Positions 54,150-64,000 of a stretch of DNA of 64,000 nucleotides are shown here, one piece after another. How positions within the stretch are numbered: the first letter of the stretch is position 1; each line of letters starts with the position of its first letter. The DNA is from Cristatella mucedo (taxonomy: Eukaryota; Bryozoa; Phylactolaemata; Cristatellidae). The notes under the pieces are model-generated. The model was not told the DNA's origin. It saw only the letters and a list, made by a program, of their open reading frames with translations, and searched no databases. The stretch spans positions 77,001 to 141,000 of the forward strand of contig WPIO01000124.1 of assembly GCA_009760855.2 (NCBI GenBank), read 5' to 3'. A program made the position numbers and the translations under genes.

Positions 54150-54276
54150 ACCCGGCTGTGAGGTCGTGGGTTCGATTCCTGCGGTGAGCGATCCTTTATC
54201 GCCACTGTAAGTGGTGGTGATAGCCGTAAAGGTTCTTCTGTCGCTATACAAAAAGAGGCTGTTTAATCAGCTAGGA
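54150..54276 (+). mobile_element. SINE-1 copy
   Basis: B box 'gggttcgattcct', then 'gcgatcctttatcgccactg', 'tgatagccgtaaaggttc' and tail 'ggctgtttaatcagctagg'. The clearest B box of the family here. Confidence 0.85.
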
Positions 54277-54719
54277 TTTATTTATTTTATTTATCATCTG
54301 GTTAAGTACCACCGTCATCTTGGCTTCAGGGGTTCCGTAGGAGGAATGGCAGATTGGTGAAGTTGCATTGCGTTGCCCAAGTTAGGAGTGAAAAGTCTTC
54401 GCTGTCTCAACGAGGCAAGGCTACCGAAAACTACTGCAAGTGGTTGGTTAAAAATAGGGCGATGACTCCGAAAGTACTATCGTAAGTGTTATCGTCGCGA
54501 ACGGCACAGAACGCTAGCCGACGAGCAACACCACAGATTTATTTCACCACTCACGGAGCTGGGCGAAGCACGACTCTCCTCGCCCCTTTCGCCCACCGGA
54601 GTCCCTTGTCATAACAATCGCCAATAGCACGTCCCGGCTGCCTACCACATCGAGTGTTGCAGCCCACTAGTACAACGATCCGGGGCAGTGTCATTAATTA
54701 CATGAAACCACAGCCGCCC
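54277..54719. other. intergenic, nothing recognised
   Basis: Starts with a short TTTA-rich run; no gene. Confidence 0.4.
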
Positions 54720-55480
54720 CACCCGAAGTCTCGAGCTGCGATCCACCTGTCATTTCCAAAACCAGCAGCACGAAACTCCAGTCTGCCACATGACAGATGA
54801 CACATTAATTGAGGTTTACTCACATTCAGCTGAATGCAATTTCGCGTTCTAATGCAAACGGCCCGGCGAACTGTCGAACTTGGATCCACCCGCCATTACC
54901 AAAGTCAACAACAAAGAGAAGCTTCACATTTTGTCACAAATTGCTGAAAGCTGCGTATCGGCGTTTGCTCGAACAATTTCATGCAATATCGCACGAGTGT
55001 TCTCACGAAAACGGCTCCCAATAACCAGTCCATAGCCCGGCACTTTTGAACTGCGATACACTTGCCACTTCCAGAACCAGCTGCGCGCGAAACCGCAGGG
55101 TTTGTTCCGCAGTACAGACAGTATGGGAACTAAATACGGCCAACAGCGTTTTCTAGTTTACGTCGAAGGCTTGACGAAATTGTGCATGCGCGCACTCTCA
55201 TGCAAATGATCCATGACGACCAGCCCGGCGAGCGAGCGGCCCGGCGTTGTCGATGTGCAACCCATCTGCCATTTCGAGAATCAGCTCCGCAAAGCTGCAC
55301 ATGCCATCCTACATTATGGACAACTGTGTAGCAGATTTAGCCTGCAACTTGCGCACGCAATAGCACGCGTGCTCTCTCTTGCAAAATGGCCTTCGGGCAA
55401 GGCTCCGAGAGTGCCGAGCACTTTCGAACCCTGACGCCGCTGCCCGAATTAGCTGCGCGAAGCTGCTTTTCGCTCGGGAT
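54720..55480. repeat. decayed tandem repeat, unit about 140-200 bp (five units)
   Basis: A core of the type 'tcgaactgcgatccacttg', then 'ccatttccagaaccagctg', recurs at about 54735, 54875, 55048, 55250 and 55430. Between the cores come 'gcacgcgtgctctct'-like and 'atgcaaat'-like blocks in the same order. Similarity is low but consistent, suggesting an old satellite. Confidence 0.6.
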
Positions 55481-55984
55481 TATATACAGCGATGTGTCCG
55501 GCAAGGCGCTGCACTGGCTGCTTGTCTCAGTGAACCGTTGAGCGGCACGTCCGGCGCGCGCTGCCGGTTATGAGTACATCGAAGTAGCCCACCCGGCCGG
55601 CTGGTTCGAATCGTTTGTAACGACGGCCTCCCTTGCTTGATTTGGCAGGTGATTCGCGTCCTCCCACCTCATCGCTCGGCAACGCTGATAAGACGGTTCA
55701 GCCACACTGGTATATAATCTCTCAGTGTAATCTGCTCGGACTTGTTAACGGCGGCGCCGCCGCCGTGACAAGCACTGTTGGCCGAAGTACTGGCCGTGGC
55801 CGGCGCCCTCTATTGGATCTGGTTCCTCGCCGCGTCGCCATGTTTGCCTTCTTAGGTTCCGGCTTTGGCCTATATACAGCTTCGGCCTACACTCAACATG
55901 CTGCATTTTATTAACAATTATAAAAATAATATTAATAATACCTTTGCATGATTTCACTTTCAGAGAGCTTACTTGATCTTATTC
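55481..55984. other. intergenic, nothing recognised
   Basis: A CG-rich patch near 55750-55840; a 93-codon plus frame there has no known domain. Confidence 0.4.
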
Positions 55985-56215
55985 TTGGCATTTTGCACGA
56001 GCTTCAGTGTCGGCACGCACAATACACACAAAGGAAAATTTAGAAATACACAGGAAACGCTGCGTAACTGGAGCATTTTTAACTTCTATTTAATTGCCGG
56101 CTGGTCAGAAATTGCCGTCGTGATGTCAGTCACGAGTGGGCTCCAGGCTTTGGAAGCATGCGACTTAAAGGCACGCGATTTCTCCAAAGGATTTGATAGT
56201 CAGCAAAACGACTTG
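55985..56215 (-). mobile_element. LINE-B/C C-terminal fragment
   Basis: On plus 'gggctccaggctttggaagc' and 'ctccaaaggatttga' match the reverse of LINE-B C-terminal coding sequence (compare 27900-27990). Confidence 0.6.
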
Positions 56216-56355
56216 GATCGGTGCACTTTCGTGTTTTCACTGGCAATACAAGCCCTTTCACAATATGTGCAAATTATTTATCGCCGCAGCTGCGACTCGT
56301 CGGCTGTCTTGCCCAACTCAACAGTGGCAGCAGCACGAGGTCACTCAACAGACGG

Positions 56356-56363
56356 CTCTATCG
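56356..56363. repeat. hAT target site duplication, left
   Basis: CTCTATCG, identical to 56558-56565. Confidence 0.9.
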
Positions 56364-56557
56364 CAATGGTTCTCAACCTCCCAAATGCCGCGACCGTTTA
56401 ATAAATTAATAGAGACCCTCATGTTGTGGCGACCCCAATCTTAAAATTATTGTATGCAAAATGTGGAAATGCGTGTTTTCCGATGGTCTTAAGCGACCAA
56501 TGTGGAAGGGTCATTCAATCCCCAAAGGGGTCACGACCCGCAGGTTGAGAACCGCTG
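56364..56557. mobile_element. non-autonomous hAT element (MITE), 194 bp
   Basis: Begins CAATGGTTCTCAACC and ends GGTTGAGAACCGCTG: inverted repeats matching at 13 of 15 positions and of the hAT type CAGNGGTTCTCAACC. Interior has 'ggcgacccc' and 'ggggtcacgaccc'. No transposase frame. Flanked by a perfect 8-bp direct repeat, the length hAT transposases generate. Confidence 0.93.
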
Positions 56558-56565
56558 CTCTATCG
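56558..56565. repeat. hAT target site duplication, right
   Basis: CTCTATCG, second copy. Confidence 0.9.
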
Positions 56566-56644
56566 TATTTGTTTCTAAATAGAAACAATGAGCGGGGAGC
56601 CGCTGTCGATCCGACGAAGAATGGAAGTAATGCTTGTTGCCATT

Positions 56645-56757
56645 GAGTATCTTACCACTAACCATTCAATCGTGCTTCCTTTGCAGCAAATGTAAAGTGC
56701 CTAGAAACAGATTGAGTTCTCTAGGGACGCTGTATTAATGTATTATTATTATTTCAT
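56645..56757 (+). mobile_element. LINE-B 3' end
   Basis: 'ccattcaatcgtgcttcct', 'tttgcagcaaatgtaaagtg', partial hairpin and (ATT)n tail. Confidence 0.8.
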
Positions 56758-56789
56758 ACAATTACGCCTGATCGTTACCCGGCCCAGCT

Positions 56790-57015
56790 CAGCCCGTGAC
56801 CAGATTTTTTCGAACTGCGATCCATTTACCTTTTCTAGAATCGGCTGCGTCAAGCTGGGCTTTCAACTAACTTTTTAAAGACAGCGCTGTCTCGAGTTTA
56901 CTCTCAAAATTTCGTACAACTGGCAGGCACGTTTCCGTTGGCTTGTAAATAAAAGTCAAAGGCCTAGCAAGTAGCTCGGCACTTTCGAACTGCGATGCAC
57001 TAGCAACTCCTAAGA
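56790..57015. repeat. decayed tandem repeat, two more units (period 175)
   Basis: 'cgaactgcgat' at 56811 and 56986, each in a context like the units at 54.7-55.5 kb. Confidence 0.6.
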
Positions 57016-57969
57016 ACATGTCGCTCTGATTACACATTTGTAAGTGGCAGGCTGCTAGTAAATAAAGGCGCTCTTCTGGTCAGGCTTCCTGAAGGCTGCT
57101 CCAGAGACTGGGTTCGAGCTCCGTGCCGCGGGCGCAGAATTTCCAACAGACCGATGGACAGGTCATTGAAGTAAAACGAAGGCTGACTGGATAGAGGAGT
57201 ATTCTCAGCCAAGCAAGCCCGCTTGAACTTGTGTGCCACATCAAAGCAGATTGTTGTCGGCGCCAACCTGGCCATGATCTCGCTCCCCCTCGTCTTGCTC
57301 CTTGATGTAGTCTCTCCTTAGCTGTTCGCATGCATAGGTAGTTTGCTAGAGCACGCCATGGGCCAGTGCTTGTTCGTAGCAAACGCTTACAGGACAACTA
57401 ATTGTTTCTTTACCCCACGTAAATTGCAAAAGGCAACAAGCATCTGCCATTTAATCTTCGTCTGAGAAATAGTGAAGTCTGATAGCCATAAGTATTTTTA
57501 TATCATCCTGTAGTATATACTGTATATACATATTTCAAATAGCTACAGACATATATCCTAACGCGCGTTTGGGCTGTAACAAAATGCCTGTAACGAATGA
57601 GCCCCGGCTTCGCGACTAATCTTTGGCGACTATACCTGAACCAAGTGCCTGAAGGGTCAGATTTTCTTTAATTCCTGCCAATGTGACTAAAATGAAAATG
57701 GCAACTTTATACAAACTGCTTTTGTGATCAGGGCAGTGATTAACTCAAAATTGCCGATGAAGTAAATGACTAGTTCTCGTCTCGTGGCTCACATTTTTCA
57801 GAAAGTGCAGCCAATGAAACAAAATTAGCACATACGTACAACGGTCACGCTGAAATGGCCATTCAAAAGGGCTAAGAAATGAGCAGATCTCGTGATTTGC
57901 GGCCATACTGAAAATCTCTTTTTCGAAGAAGCCCTCAATAAATAGTCCACCATCATGTTTTTGCTATAT
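57016..57969. other. intergenic, nothing recognised
   Basis: Short frames only. Confidence 0.4.
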
Positions 57970-58112
57970 TGCTGGTTTGGTCTAGCGGTTAAGGTGCTCG
58001 CCCCGACCAAGGTCTGACTGAGGTCGTGGGCTCGAGCCCCGAGGCATATGTGAAGCGCCTGAATGGGGATTAAGTTCTCTTGGGGCACTATATAAATGAA
58101 TTATATTATAGT
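57970..58112 (+). mobile_element. SINE-2, reference copy
   Basis: Head 'gctggtttggtctagcggtt' (A box), B box 'gggctcgagcccc', then 'gtgaagcgcctgaatgggga', 'ttaagttctcttgggg' and an AT-rich end. tRNA-like RNA polymerase III promoter fused to a LINE-B-type 3' end. Confidence 0.88.
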
Positions 58113-58694
58113 ATGTTATATTATATTGTCCTTGCAAACGAAAGTCCAGTATATCTGTGAAAGCACTAGCCTTGCTTCTAAGTAGTTGCCATGATCTATA
58201 GTTTTTCAACATGAGCATCGAGCATATGAACTTAAGAGACGTTGTGCATCACATATTGGCACCTGAACAAGTTGCCAATACTTTTCAGCGTTGGCTGCCC
58301 AGAAAGCCGTGAACCGCAGCAACGAAACACTTCCAAGCCGCCATCTCTGTTCATTCAACTTCATGGCACAGACGGGAACACCCCTCGATCTTCCCTATCT
58401 GCGGTCCCACGTAGATATCAGATTGGAGTCGGCCTTTGACTCAAAGAGCTTAATTAAATGAGGCAATCGCTTGCAGGATGAGAGTTTTGCTGTTCTTCTG
58501 CACTGAGCCCACTATACATGCACTGAATAGGGGCTTTCCAATAACCGACGATCCCAACAGCCACCGTGACAATGGAATATATAGCAATTGATCAAGATTC
58601 TCTCAAGTACTCAACTCAGCAATCCTACCAAATGCTGGATGTAGCTGCAATAAGCCAGTTACCAGCGAGTGGCCATCTCAGCAAGCAAGGGAGC
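58113..58694. other. intergenic, nothing recognised
   Basis: Short frames only. Confidence 0.4.
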
Positions 58695-59225
58695 TGAGCA
58701 ATGTAATGCATCTCCGTGTGTAACTCAACAAAGACTATGTGGGTGCTACACAGGAGTTTTGTATAGCGAACTCACATCCTAAGCGGCTTTCGGTATGTAT
58801 TCGAAAGCCAACACACTGTATCACTAGCAAAAAAAAAGACTGCAAAGCATAGGTGAGGCAGGCAAGCAGTTGAGGTAGTGAGTACCATGGAAGTAGCAGC
58901 TCAGGAACGGCTGGAAATGATGCGCCTTAGCCGGCAGCAGGGGAGAAGATGTCGTTACGAAACAATTGTGGAAGTGAGTTTCACAGTCAAGGATCTGAAG
59001 AGGAAAATCTTATGTCGCCAACGGTCTTGAAGCGTGGGAATGGAACAAGTAATTTATTGTCCATACAAGACTGGTGCAGCAGCTCAGCTAGGTATGAAGG
59101 AATCAAGCCGTGGCAGGCCTTGTGAGTCAGCGTATAAACTTTCCTCTGTATCCGTTCAAACATTCAAGTTCTTTCGGCAAAAGATATTGCTCTGTTCATA
59201 TATAATCTTTTTAGCGAAGGCCTTC
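58695..59225 (-). mobile_element. LINE-A 3' end
   Basis: 'gcaatgtaatgcatctccgt' (tail relic), then the LINE-A 3' UTR and C-terminal blocks in minus orientation; decayed. Confidence 0.8.
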
Positions 59226-61129
<1,904 letters not shown>

Positions 61130-61340
61130 AGAGGAACTTAGCCCTGAACCAGTCGGCTCAGCAGTAGAGAGTGAAGAGTAGCCTGCGAAGCCCACCACAC
61201 AAATCGCTACACCTGAGGCAAAAAATTCGAGCCTTCATCATATACACACGAAGCAGGGAACCCACAGGACCCAGCTTTGGGAAGAGCACAGAGGGAAGTG
61301 CACTGGGTCTGGTTAGGTCTGTGAGGGTTCGCCATCTGCC

Positions 61341-61500
61341 GCGCTGGTTTGGCCCAGTCGTTAGGGTGCGCACCCAAATTAAAGTAAATATGAATGAATT
61401 TGATAACTGAGGTCGTGGGCTCGTGCCCCGAGGCATACATGAAGGACCTGAATAGAGATTGAAGTTCTCTTAGGGCGCTATACAAATGAATTATATTTTA
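61341..61500 (+). mobile_element. SINE-2 copy with 27-bp insertion
   Basis: Head 'gctggtttggcccagtcgtt', an extra AT-rich block (about 61379-61406), then 'tgaggtcgtgggctcgtgcc' and the tail. Confidence 0.8.
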
Positions 61501-61964
61501 TGTAACAACGCCGCAAAATGCCAATCATCTCTCCGCATAATTATAAATATACTTAAATAAATACCTTTATAATGATGATCCATATGAAAACCTTGCAAAG
61601 AAGTCCTTAAAATTCAGGCTTTTCGCTAGAACCTGATGTCCCGAACTAATGAAGGCGGCTAAGTCGCGGAAGTCGAGCGGATAACATCATAGACATATGG
61701 CATGGGGTAGTCTATCCGGAGACGTGAACTTCCGTCCTGAAGTATCTATGAAATACTGGCCGGCCCATTGAAAAGTGGTTTAGATTAGAAGTTTAAAATC
61801 AGAATAAACATAATTATTATTTTAGTATAATTTAATAATGAGATTTGTTTTATTATCAATTTCTATTTCTATTTTAGTGATATACCTGCTCAGTTGGATC
61901 AGCTGTAAACGGAAAGGGTACTGCTGTCGCGTGGTTTCTTGCGTACGGACCGATTCGTGGTATA
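61501..61964. promoter_or_regulatory. bystin upstream region
   Basis: AT-rich sequence before the bystin start; no TATA or CCAAT box stands out. Promoter role inferred from position only. Confidence 0.3.
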
Positions 61965-62102
61965 ATGGGTAAAGTTAAAAAAGAAAGAGGAGACAAGATG
62001 CTGCCTATCGTCTCACTCGGAGACCAGATTCTGCGCGATAAGTCGGCTAAGCAGAGTGGCAGGGTGAAGGCTGCCAAGCTCAAGCAGGCTGATACTGAAG
62101 AG
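61965..62102 (+). CDS. BYSL: bystin exon 1
   Basis: 46 codons from ATG 61965 to GAA GAG|GTACGT. Basic N terminus suits a nuclear/nucleolar protein. Confidence 0.88.
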
Positions 62103-63603
62103 GTACGTTATTGTGCTTCTGCTCATGACGACTCTGCGGCGCCCCTCTGCGTAGCTCCCGGCGATTCTCCTTGGCAACGTATTCATCTTAAGTTTTTACT
62201 TGAAGCTCCATGGTGTGCGATGCCGTGGCTGTATGACTTACGCAATTGTCACTAGCCGTGCAGGCGGCTGATCGTTGGGTCCGATCGTGTCTTCTCCCAG
62301 CGGGGTTGGGCTGCCCTGACCGCGTATGGCGCACGTACAAGCTGCTTTGTTTGCTTGCTGCTCGCTTTTTCGACGATGAAGGATTCAATCTGAGTCGAGC
62401 AGCGGCGTCCTGCGATGAAGGCTAGCGTTCCAGAAGCTGCCGCACCGCAGTCCCGCTTGGATTTATGTGCTGGCTTCCGTTTCGCTTCCGTCGCATCTAG
62501 CTGGTGTAGCATGCCTACGACGGTCGTCCTTCGCCTACATGGTTGCGTCTTCATTGCGAGGCTCTAGCGTGGCTCTAGCGTGGCTCGCTTCTGGAGCGCA
62601 CCACTGGCTGTAGCATAGTAAGCGTTCCAGCACAACCGTAGGTACAGAGTTCTAGCTTGTTAACAAATAGAAATTGACACTTTGTTAATGCATAAAATAA
62701 CAACGTATGCAGCAACTTAAGAGAACTAAATCTCTTTTCAGAGACGTTGCATATGCCGGAAAGGAAGCACGCTAGCTCACTACTGATAAGCATGCACAAT
62801 TTAGGCGTGTATGAGCATTTATTTTTTATAAAGGAGATTTCTCCAATGGAGCTAATGCCGCAAAGAGCAAATAGGTTTTTAGCTTCCTTTTTTTTGAATG
62901 AAATCAGCAGATGTCGTGATTTCTGCTTCGCTTGCACCATGTAACCGCTGTACTTCACCCATGGCACCGACATTGTACGGCATCGCATGCCAACTGAACT
63001 GCAGGTCGGGGAGGGGGTGGGGCAGAACGTATGGAGTCATTGGCAGCGATCTCAGCAAGACCGTCAGCATCGTTGTGGAGGCTGTCAAGCGTCCTTACAT
63101 CTGCTTACCATGTGTGCTGTGCTGGTGTGGATGCTACAGCTTCCACTTAGAAGAGTGTGATGACTTTCATTCGGCTCTCGGCTCCCCTTTCCTCTCAGAC
63201 GTAATGCTGATTCAGCTTAAGTGCCGCTTATGAATTGCACGCCCCTCTTCTGAGGAATGTTGGGCTCCTTACACGCCACCTTCACGTTAGCAGCTGCTGG
63301 CATCACGCCGGCATGACACTTTCCAGTCTGTCGCGTGCTCAGGCCCCTTTGAAGCTACCAGGCTCTTGTTTCTAGTTTTCTTCTTTTCAGCCCACTGCCC
63401 TAATTTTCCAGGTCAGGCTCACACGCGGTGTTCCGTGTTTTTCTTTTACGTCGAGACCGTTTTCGTCTTAAGCATTAAGTGGGCGACCTTTCTCATCTTT
63501 GCAGTATGTTGACGATAAGCTGTCGAGGAAGATTCTCGACCAGGCACGTCGGCAGCAGGCCGAACTGGAGGAGGAGCACGGCCTTGCCGCTGCCGACGGG
63601 TGC
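61965..63603 (+). CDS. BYSL: bystin, 5' part (two exons, continues beyond window)
   Basis: Bystin (yeast Enp1) is a nuclear assembly factor for the 40S ribosomal subunit, needed for 18S rRNA processing and pre-40S export. Exon 1 (61965-62102) encodes MGKVKKERGDKMLPIVSLGD then QILRDKSAKQ, the bystin N terminus with its LADQIL-like stretch. Exon 2 (63505 to about 63603) reads YVDDKLSRKILDQARRQQAE then LEEEHG, matching the SRRIL-QAR-QQEELE-EHG signature. The exons join in phase 0 across a GTACGT...GCAG intron. The conserved core lies to the right of the window. Confidence 0.9.
62693..62775 (-). mobile_element. LINE-B/SINE-2 3' tail relic
   Basis: 'agagaactaaatctctttt' and 'ttgcatatgccggaaagga' match the inverted tail with its inner hairpin. 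Confidence 0.6.
63505..63603 (+). CDS. BYSL: bystin exon 2
   Basis: Acceptor TTTGCAG; 33 codons if the donor is GTAAGA at 63604 (phase 0). An alternative GTGCGT donor at 63600 would end it at 63599 in phase 2; the next exon would decide. Confidence 0.85.
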
Positions 63604-63757
63604 GTAAGAGCATGCGTCGTCTGCTGCGTCGTCTGCTGCCGGTCTCGCCGGGCGACGGCGCTTCGGTCAGGACTCTGTGCGGCTGGCGGCCTGCCTGCCT
63701 GCATGCCTGCCACCTAGTGGTGCTGTGCCGCGAGCTGTGCACAGGAGGCTAGGCGTA

Positions 63758-63812
63758 AGGGGCTTGCGGCTCGGCCAGCAGTCGGGGCTTGCGGCTCGGC
63801 CAGCAGTCGGCG
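63758..63812. repeat. 24-bp tandem duplication
   Basis: 'cttgcggctcggccagcagt' with flanking bases occurs twice in a row, inside a CG-rich bystin intron. Confidence 0.9.
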
Positions 63813-64000
63813 CTGCTACGAACCGGGGACGCATGTTTTGTGCCCGGGCGCCCTCTTCGGACGGCTAGCGAGTCGGCTTGGTGGGTGGTGTCAGGAGGCT
63901 GAGCGGCCGGGTGGTGGCGAGTTCGAGCTGTCGCAACGGCTGACCGCAACGGCTGACCGCAGGGCTCAGCCGACAGGGCTTAGGGCTTGCTAAGTAACGC

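Noticed and set aside
57970-58045. Possible genuine tRNA gene
   Set aside because: A and B boxes are present, but no cloverleaf could be drawn and the sequence runs into the SINE-2 tail shared with other copies.

Overview
This window is a gene-poor, repeat-rich piece of a eukaryotic nuclear genome, most likely an invertebrate metazoan. The reasons are kilobase-scale GT-AG introns, short phase-matched exons, L2/CR1-like LINEs, tRNA-derived SINEs, a hAT MITE and long dinucleotide microsatellites. The species cannot be named from the sequence. All protein identities were read by eye; no search was run.

Three conserved genes are recognisable. (1) A RAB24-type small GTPase on the minus strand: six exons between 24925 and 5358 join in phase into about 184 residues with every G motif. 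The prenylated C-terminal tail is not securely placed. (2) THG1 (tRNA-His guanylyltransferase) on the plus strand: six exons between 35115 and 49137 join in phase into a complete protein of 315 aa, or 276 aa from the conserved internal Met. (3) The first two coding exons of bystin (BYSL/Enp1, 40S ribosome biogenesis) on the plus strand from 61965, continuing past the right edge. These look like unrelated housekeeping genes that happen to be neighbours.

The most unusual region is the 5' side of RAB24. Besides the canonical P-loop exon (24806-24925) there is a second, different P-loop exon inside intron 1 (24057-24242). Its donor can join the same downstream exon in phase and gives the generic Rab spacing to switch I. 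A third, frame-damaged RAB24 exon-1-like copy lies at 34706-34823, head-to-head with THG1.

The rest is mostly transposon debris. LINE-A is L2/CR1-like with a pentamer (ATTAC)n tail, and one copy of about 3.05 kb (49890-52942) sits inside a SINE with a 10-bp target duplication. LINE-B has a hairpin 3' end and an (ATT)n tail. LINE-C is older and related. SINE-1 is tRNA-derived with no LINE partner seen here. SINE-2 is tRNA-derived and shares the LINE-B 3' hairpin. There is also a 194-bp hAT MITE with a perfect 8-bp target duplication, a decayed tandem repeat of about 175 bp (54.7-57.0 kb), and a dispersed repeat in two copies (16.3 and 44.9 kb). CpG-rich stretches lie at 24.2-25.1 kb (RAB24 5' end) and 29.7-30.2 kb (no gene recognised).
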